Shown in pieces: positions 33,459-44,167 of a stretch of DNA of 64,000 nucleotides (within the stretch, counting starts at the first letter, position 1; each line of letters opens with the position of its first letter). The notes beneath the pieces are model-generated. The model saw nothing but the letters and a program-made list of their open reading frames with translations, was not told the origin of the DNA and made no database searches. The stretch is taken from the NCBI GenBank assembly GCA_024305745.1, contig JAHRBS010000009.1:1488001-1552000 (forward strand), read 5' to 3'. The translations under genes were made by a program, and so were the position numbers. Origin of the DNA: Polyporus tsugae. Taxonomy: Eukaryota; Basidiomycota; Agaricomycetes; Polyporales; Polyporaceae.

Positions 33459-35212
33459 ATGCCCGCCTCACCGAACTCTCGCGACACTATGTGGTCCGTT
33501 TCCTACGACATCCTCATCGTCGGTGCAGGCGTCGCCGGCAGCGCCCTCGCCCACGCCCTTTCCGCCGCCGCCGTCAAACGCAATCGCCCTCTCCGGATAT
33601 GCCTCCTCGAGCGATCGCTCGCGGAGCCCGATAGGATCGTCGGCGAGCTCCTCCAGCCCGGTGGCATCATGGCGCTCCGGAAGCTCGGCCTCGAGGACTG
33701 CGTCGAGGGCATCGACGCCATCCCGACCTACGGCTACTGTGTCGTCCTAGACGGCGCGCCCGTGCACATCCCCTATCCCGATGGCCACGAGGGCCGCGCG
33801 TTCCACCACGGCCGCTTCATCCAGCAGCTCCGCAAGAAGGCGAAGGCGGCAGAGCGCGTCGAGGTCGTCGAGGCGACCGTGTCTGAGCTCATTGAATGTC
33901 CGCTCACTGGCCGCGTGCTCGGTGTGCGCGCGACGCGCAAGGAGGAAGGCGCGGTGGAGAAGGAGGCGTTCTTCGCGGACCTGACGGTCGTCGCGGACGG
34001 GTGCTTCTCGAACTTCCGGAGCAAGGTCCTCGGCAAGGCGCAGTATCCGGGCGTGACGAAGGGCCACTTCTGCGGGATCATACTGGAGGACGCGGCGCTG
34101 CCGATCCCGAAGCACGGGACGGTCATGTTGGTGAAGGGGTATGGGCCGGTGCTGTCGTACCAGATTGGGACGCATGAGACGAGGGTGCTATTTGACGTGA
34201 AGCATCCACCACCCGCAGATTTGAAGGTGCGTCGTCGTGCATGCATTTTCTGTTCTCTTCGTGTCCCTTACGGCTTTTCCCTCACTCCGCATTAGGAGCA
34301 AATCCTTCACAACATCATCCCACAACTCCCCGCGGCCCTCCACCTCCCCGCCCAGAAAGCCCTCGAGCAGGACCGTCTCCGGCGCATGCCCAACACTTTC
34401 ATCCCACCCGCCCAGCAGGGCAAGCAGACGAGGGAGGGCGCGTTCCTCCTGGGGGACTCGTGGAACATGCGCCATCCGCTTACGGGCGGCGGCATGACGT
34501 GTGCGTTCAATGACGTCGTCATCCTTCGCGACCTCCTGCTCGACGTCAAGGACCTTGCGGACTGGGAGGAGGTCTCGCCGGTGCTGAACCGTTGGTTCTG
34601 GGCGCGTAAGCCGCTCGCGTCGACGGTGAACATCCTGAGCGTCGCGCTGTACGACCTGTTCGGCGCAGACGGTATGTCGCGCGGCTCTCCCGTCTTGATC
34701 TTTATCTGAACGTCCGCTCTTCCGCGCGTCCTTGCAGACCCGCATCTCGAGGTCCTCCGGACCGGCTGCTTCAAGTACTTCGAGCTCGGCGGCGCCTGCG
34801 TGCGCGACCCCGTCACCCTCCTCGCCGCGTACGTCATCTCTCTCTCTGTCTTCCTGCTCCGTCTCCGTCTCTGTGCCCCGCACTTTTGCTTATGACGCTT
34901 GCACTTCTAGCATTGCGCAGGCGCCGGTTCTGCTCTTCCGGCACTTCTTCAGTGTGGCTCTGTATTCCATATGGGTCCTGTTCACGCACCCACGGAAAGT
35001 TGGCACGTCGGACGGCAAGCCGCTCTACCGGCGTCCGCGCCCGGACGAGTGGCCAGTGTTGGCGCTGAAGAGCGTGCAGGTGGTACGTCGCATCTTCTCC
35101 CTTGTGGGCTGTGTTGGCGTTCGCGTGGGCTGACACCTTATTTCTCTGCGCGCAGTTCTATACGGCGTGCGTGGTGTTTTTGCCACTACTGTGGACTGAG
35201 GTCCGTCCGTGA
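33459..35212 (+). CDS. ERG1: Squalene monooxygenase (squalene epoxidase)
   Basis: Exons 33459..34226, 34296..34671, 34738..34828, 34911..35082 and 35156..35212 give 487 residues. The enzyme converts squalene and O2 to 2,3-oxidosqualene with FAD and NADPH-P450 reductase, the first oxygenation in sterol synthesis, on the ER or lipid droplets. Visible landmarks: the Rossmann GAGVAG at 22-27, GELLQPGG, the [10 protein letters not shown] block near 185, the [15 protein letters not shown] flavin motif from about 309, and [11 protein letters not shown] and [13 protein letters not shown] as C-terminal membrane helices. These are characteristic of fungal ERG1. All introns are 66-82 nt and canonical. 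A second ATG lies 10 codons downstream and could be used. A decayed copy of its 3' half lies at 46.3-47.0 kb. Confidence 0.93.
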
Positions 35213-35501
35213 GATCTATTGCGGCGTGACGTCGATGTTCGTCTTGGATCTTTCTTGTCTAGAGTCTGGTCACAGATATAATAGATCCGGTGCGTAGATT
35301 GTAGTATATCCCCCGTGTAGTATATACCCACGCGCGCCCGGTTGGATACCGACCGGGCGCCGCTGCATAATATTGGACAGGAGACTTCGTGCATTTGGCA
35401 TGACCTACGCATATATGCATGGCTGTTGTCCAACTTTGGATCTGCTTGCAACGTGTGGCACGAGGCGATGTTTGAACGGAACGTTAACTTTGACCAGAGA
35501 T

Positions 35502-38297
35502 ATGGAAGCCGAAGATTACATAAGGCCTGCGTGGCCCATCGACATCCCCCACGCAGCGTCCCAGCCAGACCCCATTTCCCTCGTCCTCGATCTGGTGAGC
35601 CGTCTCAACGCATGATTGACCATTGCCCCGATAGCTGAGTTGGTTTCGTTGTCGTTCCAGCGTTCACCCACGTCAAGATCGATCCCCGTGGTTTGGTTGC
35701 CGGCTCGAGGGACGTTAATGACTTGCATTGCGATCGCAGACTCATCGGCGCATCTGGTGAGTGAAGAGAGCTCATCCATATTTGCACCACTTCCTCGACA
35801 GCAGCTCTGATACTCGCCATTGAGTGGACAAGCAACTTGAAGCAATACGCGAGTACCTGCCAGTGGCGCCTTGAAACTGTCTTGGCCTGGTGAGCTTTCT
35901 GGATGCACGGTTCCTCGCAAATGTCGTGACTCACTTTCCGTCCCTATCGTTACAGGTAGCATCCGCAACGAGGTCGACGACCGAGGCTGGACAGGAGGCA
36001 ACCACATATCGATTGTAGACGTCGGTGAGTGAAGAACGTCTGTCCCAGCGTCACTTTTCCTCGTGCAACCAAACAACGTCTAATGCACCCTTGGTGTTGA
36101 AGATAACGACATGTGGTTACTGAACACGACGACCCTGGAGTTGCGGGAGTTCTCTAACGTGCCCCGCGGCGACTATGCCATCCTCTCCCACGTCTGGCAG
36201 CCCGACGACAAGACATACAACTTCCAAAGCATCAGGGACATATACGAGAAGTTCCGCGGCTCTGAAGAGGGGGCCGTCACTCATGCTCCCGACAAAGTGC
36301 GCGCATTCTGCATCCTGGCGGCCGGAGAAGGCTACGAGTGGGGGTGGCTCGATACCTGCTGCATCGACAAAACGAGTAGCGCAGAGTTGTCCGAGGCCAT
36401 CAACTCGATGTATGCCTGGTACGAGGCCGCCGACCTCTGCTATGTTTACCTCTACGACGTTCCCGACGACGACAACCCATTCGAACCCGACTCCGCCTTT
36501 CGTAGCAGCAAGTACCACGAGCGGGGATGGACGCTTCAGGAGCTTCTCGCGCAGAAGCATGCCGTCTTCCTATCGGCTTCGTGGCGCTTGTTGGGCAGGA
36601 AATCTTCCCTCCTTGCGCCTCTCGTTGAGCGCACCGGCATCGACGGCGACATCCTCCTTCGGAAGAGCAGGCTGAAGACGGCGAGCGTGGCTCAACGCAT
36701 GTCGTGGGCTGCTCATCGGGTTACTACTCGGGATGAAGACCGCGCATACTCTCTCATGGGTATATTCGGGGTGGCTATGCCTATTATCTACGGCGAGGGT
36801 GGCGAGCGGGCCTTCCTGCGACTTCAGAAGGAGATCATCGCCATTTGCCCTGACCAGAGCATCTTTGCGTGGGGTTCCATACATCCCGATCTCGACAGCG
36901 CATACAACGCCATTCAGCTCGCCCAGGCTTGCAACATCTCATCGGAACTAGCGGAGCAGACTGGTCGTAATCTCCTTGCTAAATCCCCATCCGACTTCGC
37001 CCACTCGGCTAGTATGAGGCGACTAGATCCACATTGGTTTCTCGAGCTCTCCGGCCACACCGTCGAACACAAATGTGCCTTTTCTGCGGACGGCATAACC
37101 CTTTATCTCCCCATCTCATCGCATTTCTTCCGCGTAAAGGAGCAGACAGGCTACGTGCATGAAGAGGTCCGAGTCATGCGTGCCGCAGCGCTTGCTTGTA
37201 CTACCACCGCTGAGACGTCTAAACGGCGTATGACCTCCATCACACTCCTGTTTCTTTCTGGGTCTCCAGATTCTTTCGATGGTCGGGACGACTTTTCGCG
37301 GGTGTTGCTTTCCGACGGTGTGGGGCTGCTGGCGCAGGATGACATGGGCGAAATCCTACTGGATGAAATTGGAAGCGGATATCCTCCGCGTGTTGTGACG
37401 AGTACGTATTATCGAGGAGCAACATTGCAACTCGGAGCCACCGTTCGCCAACCACCCCAGCCTGACGAACAACACGGTGCCAGTGCCCCGTTGCGCTCCT
37501 TCCATTCTGTGCGCGACGATTTTCGCGGGCGGGAGCTGCGCGTCCAACCCCCAGCCACATTCGAAGCTATGTTTGGTGCGGCAGCCGAACGAGAAACTTT
37601 CGACATTGAATCACACCAGAGTTTCAAATACGTCATTGAAATCCCCAACTGGGTCTTCGATCGTTTCAAGAACCGCTATGGTTTCATTTCTTCACCATCC
37701 CCACCCTCCCGCTGGACCCTGCACAACGCCTGGCATGTTATCCCGCCGACCTCAGGCTATCGTCGAGGCGAGGCTGGCACGTTCAACATTCTTTTCGTCA
37801 ACGCCGCGAGCACCGAGACTATCGAGGTCGTGATGGGCGCTCTGTGCGATGACAAACGCCCACCGTTGTCAGTGCGAAGCCTGAGGCCAGATGCATATTG
37901 GGTCTCGGAGGCGAAGATGGGTCGAGGCGCTGGCAGGATGGATGCTCAGTGCCATGACAAATGCCCACCGTTCGTAGTAGGCGCTGGCAGGCTTCAAGTG
38001 TTCTTCACCCCAGCTGATCGTTCTGCTGTCCCGGGCATGAACGCAGCCCTCTGGACTTACGAGCTGCTTCCGGAGGACGGCCGGGGGGAGTGTGGGCGTG
38101 CACACCTCCGAGAGGACAGAAACGCACATTTTGCTTTCCCCATCCGCGCCGGGTCTGCTGATGAAGCTGCGAGACGGGTCGTGCATATCTGGTGTAGTCC
38201 TTCCTATGTTCCGAGAAATGGTGTTTCGTCCATGACTCGTCCATCGAGGAATACGTTCGTTATCTCGATGGACCTTACTGGGTTTCAGAAGGTATAG
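35502..38297 (+). CDS. HET-domain protein with upstream N-terminal exons
   Basis: The main exon, 36103..38297, starts the HET domain at MWLLNTTTLELREF and contains YAILSHVW, WLDTCCIDK and ERGWTLQELLA, the landmarks of heterokaryon-incompatibility domains, followed by TTRDEDRAYSLMGIF and a long C-terminal region. Three upstream exons join it in frame: 35661..35756, 35802..35889 and 35960..36024, encoding FTHVKIDPRGLVAG, then AALILAIEWTSNLKQYAS and CIRNEVDDRGWTGGNHI. A possible first exon 35502..35594 (MEAEDYIRPAW to ISLVLDL) has a good donor but its phase is off by one from the next exon. Either the true start differs, a base is missing, or translation begins at 36111 (728 residues). HET domains act in non-self recognition and cell death. 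Confidence 0.8.
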
Positions 38298-38395
38298 CCT
38301 GTGTATCCACTTCCCCTACTGGGAGTGCCCATACGACATCCTGCACCATTTGTTAACCTGTATCATATGAACCATCTGGCATCGTGAGTGTACTA

Positions 38396-38677
38396 GGGGT
38401 GCTCAATTCTCGTCGCTCGCTCATTTCGTCGGGCGCCTCAGGGCCTCCTCACGGGGCGCCTCAACTTCGCATATCGTGCCAATACCACCAAAGCCTGCCA
38501 CTAGCTTGCATACATTACTCTGTGAATCCCTGCGAAGTTTGAACGAAATCGGTGAGAGGATGCCCGAGATACAGAAATTCGGTCTTCCGGTCGACTCGAG
38601 CCAGGATTCCCGCGCCGACCCATAGGCGCTCATTAGGCGCGCGACGAAATGAGCGAGCGACGAGAATTGAGCACCCC
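38396..38677. mobile_element. MITE-like element, 282 bp, 40-bp class inverted repeats
   Basis: The ends are inverted repeats: both read inward GGGGTGCTCAATTCTCGTCG and stay identical for 36 bases, then GGCGCCT versus CGCGCCT. The element is flanked by TA on both sides (38394-38395 and 38678-38679), as expected for a TA target duplication. It has no coding capacity. It lies 100 bases past the HET gene. The outer 12 bases are shared with the element at 53803. Confidence 0.8.
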
Positions 38678-39451
38678 TACTGTACGATAGTTGAAACAAT
38701 ATCATCTTTATTACCAATCCGACGCCAACGTCTAAGACAGCTACATACGCCGTTAATTCTCAGGCTTGTCTCGCGCATTCCTGACGCCGTACAGCTAGCC
38801 ACCTGGGACATGCATCTGGAAATCACGGTCGAACGCAGGAGGTTTTCCCGAAGGGGCGCAAGCGAACACTAGCATTGCAGCAACGGCACGGACCACCCAG
38901 AGAGATACAATTATATGCGGCACTACATCTGCCCTCTTAAAGTAGCGATAACAGAGGCACCTGAGGTGTTCGTCGCGAGCGAGGAACGGTGTCACTTTGG
39001 GCTTCGGGTTGCTCTTTTCATAGTCGTGTGGAGAGAGAGGGTGAAAGATATGTTCCACGGTCAGTGGTCGTCCAGTCGCCAGTCAGGCTCGTGCGGCCCG
39101 GGCCGCACGTGCCACCGTAACGATCCCCATTGGGTTCGCGCTTGCTTCTTCTTCCCTCCGACCATGATTGTACACTCCGTTCATTTGACGTCGAAACTAA
39201 GTATCTGTACATGCACCATATGTAGGCAAATTTCCAGGTTGACTACGACTCTGGCTTTCTTCTGACCTCGTCCCATAACCTCCAATACGCATTCCAAATT
39301 TGTGTAGTGACAACAAGTATCTCCTCGCCTCGGGCTAAGCCATTCCCCCGCCAGTCAACGAGACCGCAGCATCGTTAGAACACGCACCATAAGGTCCATC
39401 AGAAGGAAGTGGTGGAAGCTAAAGGAGTGGATATTGATCCCCCCTCAGGCC
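38678..39451. other. Intergenic, 770 nt
   Basis: Between the MITE and the 3' end of a minus-strand gene. No exon is supported. Confidence 0.45.
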
Positions 39452-40659
39452 TCAGGCCACCTCGTCGGACATCTCATTCCCCCAAAGGTGACACAGCAGC
39501 CGATTCACCTCCTTGGTCGCGTCCTTCCACTCCTTCCCCCCCTTAAGCGGCGGCATATCCGCCGCGCTCGTGATCCGGAACCGGTCACCAGCCCACGGCC
39601 CCTTGACGATCCGGTCCTCGTACTCCTCGCTGCACCCCATCGCGAGGCTGGGGTCGGGCGAGTAGCATATCCGCGACAACACCGCGTGCGCGAGCGTCAC
39701 GCTGCACCACTCCGACTCTAGCTTCACGAGCGCGTCCTCGCGCACGTACTCGCCCTTCGACAGGTTGCACAGCACGTTCGGGCCGTCCGGATACTCGGGC
39801 TCGGGATGGTAGCCCACGCAGGCGAGCGCCGCGATCATGTCGAGGTCGCGCGAGAGTGCCAGGTTGCTCGGATCCAAGTTGTCCTTCGATCCCCGCAGCT
39901 TCCTGCGGATGCGGCCGATCCAGTCCATGAGAGCGCGAATAGGCATGTGCTGGTCTGCTAGCGCGTCTTGGTAGGACTCGTACAGCTCCAAGGCGAAGAC
40001 GTAGAGGCACCGCGCTGCGATGTCTTCGTCGTCGGGCTCGCCGCATTCGTATGGCATCATCGTGGTTTCCAGCTCCTTGATCTCCGCGTCCGTCAGCATC
40101 CCGGGGGGCGCTTGATCCCCCTTATCGGCGTACTCGCCGAGGCATACGATGCGGCAATCGGCAGCGCGAGCGTACCGAGAAGTGAGGGCCCGCAGGATGT
40201 GCCGCTTGCCGATGGAGAGCAGCCGCTTGCAGGTTATGGCTAGGAAGATGCAGGTCAGGAAGTTCTTGGTGGGGTCTCGCTCGGTGTCGTCTAGGATCGC
40301 TTCGAAGATCATGTCCAGCACCTCCGTCGACAGCGCTCCTATCGGCTTCGGCTGGAGGACGAGGGTCCCGCGGGAGAGCCACTCTTCCACCTCCCTGGTG
40401 TTCGAACGGAGCGTGGTTAGCGGCAAATGTCTGTGGAAATGCCGAGAAAGCGTACTTCGGCAGGCACGGAACATGAAGAGCTTTGTATAAATCCCCCAAG
40501 TCAGAAAAGAAGAACTCTCCAAGTTTCCCACTATCCGTGAGGTCCTTTTCCCTGCGGTCGACATTGATTCTGTGATACGAAACGCAAGAGATTGACATCA
40601 AATCAAGCATGGGTGGAATCTATGAGGACATGTACTCACAGATGCCAAAGCTGTCCCAT
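39452..40659 (-). CDS. F-box-like protein, single-copy type
   Basis: Exons complement(39452..40394, 40456..40569, 40640..40659) give 358 residues beginning MGQLWHL, then INVDRREKDLTDSGKLGEFF and, after a 61-nt intron with a CTAACC branch site, EVEEWLSRGTLVLQPKPIGA. The segment IGALSTEVLDMIFEAI with following helices is an F-box-like motif; the rest is helical with conserved Trp and Cys but no catalytic signature. The N-terminal MGQ-W-NxDxRE-GKLGEFFF pattern recurs in basidiomycete proteins of this kind. This gene is unrelated in sequence and structure to the 12-exon F-box family. The 20-nt first exon was chosen because it alone supplies an ATG in frame with a GTGAGT donor. Confidence 0.7.
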
Positions 40660-42639
40660 TGTCGTGTGGTTGGATGGCCGGTTCGGATTCTCGAACACTG
40701 AAGCGATGATCTCATGAGCTCTGGTAGCACACCGGTGGTTGAGAGAAGAATGTCAAGCAAACCTGAAGTGATTGGGTAGCAGGCTTGATATGTGCGTTGT
40801 TGGACGATACCGACAGTATACTAATGATGAAAAGCAAAGTAGACAAACTGAATGGGGATGGATAAGGGTCGGTGATGGTGGTGGTCGGAGGCAGAGCTGA
40901 GTTGTAGCATGCGCGCCAACTTAAATAGTGTTGGTCAATAAACGAATCTGAATTCCATATATAGGACACAATAGTAGAACATACCATGCAGCGCTTGCTA
41001 ACGGCCCACCATCCCAGCATGTGGAACGGCAACAAAAGTCACAAAACCAGCCTGGCTTTATGATAAATGCGGGCATATTCTAGGTTGCCACTGGAGTGCG
41101 CCGCGAAGCCGCTACTGGATCGAAGCCTGAATTTCTGGCATGATCCTCTAAGCGGCTGCGGACTGTAGAAAAATTGGGCTTCACGTCTGCCTTGACAGAT
41201 GTTGCTCTGCTTCGACTTGGATCCCGAGCAGGTTCACTGGGTCAGACTAGCAGCGAGCGTGAGTGAAGGCGTACAGCAGTCCCTCGTCAACCAGAGCAGC
41301 TCTACCTCCTCCAACGTAACGACAATGGACTGGACGATGTCTGAGAACTGGAAGCCCAGAAGTTAGAGTTGTCCGCCGACCCGATGGGCGACCATCTGCA
41401 AACACGTCAGCAGGGTGTGGGCGCTCCCGAGCCAGATACCTGCGGAACGGCAGCGGCGCCCCCGCTGCCCCATTACGGTTATGATCTTTGCTCCTATGAA
41501 CAGATTGCCGATAAAACCTCTACTGTGGTTCTGTAGATGATCCTGAGATCAACATATACGCGCGATTAGTGTACGGGTTGTGTAGAATTGGAGAGGAAAG
41601 GGCAGGTACCGACAGTGTCATCCTTGAAGCTGCTCCCAACGCGCCGGATATTATGGGGCTGGACGTCGTCGATGCAAACTGTACTCGAGAGTCAGTTTTC
41701 TGTCCGTGATTTTCAGGGGCTCGCGAAGGGAGAGAACGAGCGGTTGAGGACAGCGGCATTGCACCAAGGGATCTGAGCGAAGATTCGCGGTGTTGGGAGC
41801 ACGTCGTGGTCGGCGAGAATCTGGACGTCTCGAGTCCTGGATGGTTGGGTTGTGATAGGACCAAATCACAGAATATGTGCAGGTAGGACGACGTACCGGG
41901 AACTGTACATGTCATCGCCACACCGAGAGGACCCGTCAACAATGATTGATAAACGCGGGCAAGGCCGCATACTTTGTCTCAACTTATCCCATCTGTCGCC
42001 GATCGTGCCTGTGCCCTCTCGAGAACATTGCACGGAAGACGACCGGACGTCCCCTATAGGCCTGCCAGTGGAAATTCTGGGAACCGCGCGGCGCGACTCG
42101 AAATCGGAGGCGATGCGCGCTTGCGTCTGCCTCGGTCGGGAAACGCCGAAACGGAGCTTGGTTCGAATCCACCGCGACACCCTTTGGCCTGCCTCAGCTC
42201 TCTCTCTCTCTCCCCCTCTCTCTCCTGCTCTGTGGCCAAATCCTCTTGTATTTCTTGGACATCTATGGTATGTCGTTAAATAGTACTGTTCTTTATGACA
42301 TTGACCACTTCCGATCCGCTTTTACTCAGAGACCGTGCTGTTTCGCCGCAATGTGGTGAGTGTATCATTGGCACTATGTACATCTGTTCTGGCGGTGGGA
42401 GCGGATGTAAGATTAGGCGTCACCGTGTCGCTTCCAGGAGCGCGAACGGAGCTGCGACCATTCGTTTTTATATGACGAGCGGGAAATAAAGCTCGAAGAC
42501 CTCGTACTGGTCGCGACATGAAACGAGCATCTTCGGACGTGGTTGAGCCCATACTTGCGCTCTCAGTCGGCGATGAGCACAGCCGTGGACTCGGACAAGG
42601 TCGGGTCTCCAAGTGTGGTACTGAAGGAGCGTGTAGAAC
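40660..42639. other. Intergenic, 2 kb
   Basis: No supported gene. A CT-rich run lies near 42197-42229. A tRNA-Ser-like fragment (ACTCGAAATC and GGTTCGAATCC) near 42097-42170 does not fold as a complete tRNA. Confidence 0.4.
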
Positions 42640-42960
42640 GAGGACGGTTCTCTCACCCCATGCTCACTATGTGACTAACCCGCCCAATCCCCAGGCAACA
42701 TAACAGCTCGAGTACGCATGCTGGCATAGTTATCAGCCCGGGGTCTATGTGTACTAGTTGTGGAGGTGAGACGCTCTCCTCAACATGGTCCAGGCAATAT
42801 TGTGAATCAATTCAAGCTTTACAGAAAATGTTCCATCCACCACCACGCCCTTAAAGTCCACAATGTGGACTGCCCGCTGCCACACGCGTTTATCCCGGCG
42901 TCTGCAATTTGTACCGCAGAACATCGAGGAAGTCACGTTCATCGACTAGCACGGCCTTCG
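42640..42960. repeat. Duplicated block, copy 1
   Basis: This block aligns over about 300 bases with 47410..47720. Shared strings include TGTGACTAACCCGC, GTTGTGGAGGT(G/A)AGACGCTCTCC, and CACCACGCC followed by AGTCCAC or GGTCCAC. Both copies sit upstream, on the same side, of a copy of the membrane-protein gene, so they mark a segmental duplication. Confidence 0.65.
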
Positions 42961-43387
42961 GACGCCCACCGTTCGGAGAGTTTTCTCGCCCCATTGTAGA
43001 ATGCGTACGTGATCTTGAGTGATTCGTCCGGGTCCCGCGTGCGCACGCGCTCGAAGATGAACTCCATGTACGCTGCGGCGCATGTGCCAGTGAAACGTCC
43101 AAGCCGAATATCAACGAGTGAGAAACGGAGGCATGGTGGAGGAGCGCGCACCGTTTGCCTCGTAGGAGTCGGATGAGCGCATGCAGGATGAAGGACGAGT
43201 TGCTGATCCAGGACGCGCGATAGTCCCAGTTGTGTGTCCCGCCGATGTACTCCGGCAGGCTGACCCGTAACGTGGGGCTCACGATGACGGCGCCGGTCGG
43301 TTCGTAGATGAGGCGCTTGAGCGCGAGCGCGCTGTGGTTGACTGCCTTCCTCCACCCCGCGCCCGTGTACGTCGAGCAGCCAATCCA
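42960..43387 (-). pseudogene. GH15 (glucoamylase/trehalase-like) relic
   Basis: Read on the minus strand, the piece encodes STYTGAGWRKAVNHSALALK, EPTGAVIVSPT, SLPEYIGGTHNWDYRASWI and SSFILHALIRL, then after a probable intron AYMEFIFERVRTRDPDESL. This order matches the catalytic-domain entry of GH15 family proteins (typically PTGAIVAAPTTSLPE and WDYRYTWIRDSSF). The Asp after WIR is replaced (WISNSSF). A deletion shifts the frame at LIRL, just before YEANAYMEF. Both the 5' and 3' parts of the gene are missing. It is a fragment without function. Confidence 0.7.
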
Positions 43388-44167
43388 CGCCGTCTAGCAT
43401 GTGAGTAGATTCTTGCGCGGCTTGGTCGGTGGGACATTTTCTGGAATCCTCTATCGATCTCAGTGCTCACCATTACTCGTATCGCAGTTTATCCTCATGT
43501 CCGCCTGATCTCCACGGTTGTCAACCCACACCATCCTTCTTGTGTTTTGAGGGCCTTCCTTTCGTAACATGTGGTTCGTTCCCTGCATGGCGCTTCCGGG
43601 TTGGAATCTCTTCACACAGGCTGGAAGTGACATTGACAGGTACTGGAATTCTGTGGTTTGCGCTGTGGCAACTCTGACGACGTCTCTTCGGCCCCGCGTA
43701 ATCCCTCCGAGTACCGGCCTCACCGGCCTCACCTCGCGCTGTGGGCACCACACACTGCCCCACTTGTGCCTCTTTGTGATCTAAACATAGACGGTACACT
43801 TCATGTTTTTCCATCTCATGTTCTGCATGTTCACATACGAATCAGATGGCGGCGGAGAGCCGAGAGAACAATCGTCGAAGATCCAGAAAGTACGGTGTTC
43901 GGTATGCTGACACAGTGCCCTCAAACCCTTATTTTCTAGCGCACACCGGAAACAGTACCAGCACAGACGACCATGCGGTGGAATACCGCCAGAAACGAGC
44001 GCACAGTGTCGACAGCAGGCGCTTCATGAGATATAGTTATGGCCGTAGACTTTTAAACGCAACACGACTCACTCACGCAGACCCAGGTTGAACACCTCAG
44101 GCCGCACATTACGATATTCCACTCTTGCGCAGACCTTGCCTCTCCTCCCTTGTCCCCCATCCTGGCC
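43388..44167. other. Intergenic, 780 nt
   Basis: No exon supported; promoter side of the membrane-protein gene at 44168. Confidence 0.4.

Noticed and set aside
33747..34883. Long minus-strand open frames opposite ERG1
   Set aside because: They are antisense shadows of the GC-rich ERG1 exons, with Arg/Asp/Glu-rich meaningless composition.
35516..36076. 186-codon minus-strand open frame
   Set aside because: It is antisense to the upstream exons of the HET gene, which splice in frame and explain the region.
42097..42170. tRNA-Ser-like strings ACTCGAAATC and GGTTCGAATCC
   Set aside because: No acceptor stem pairs with the sequence after the T arm, the T stem has mismatches, and the spacing does not give a cloverleaf. 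At most a degenerate fragment.
42197..42229. CT-rich run
   Set aside because: Simple pyrimidine-rich sequence of low information with no associated feature.
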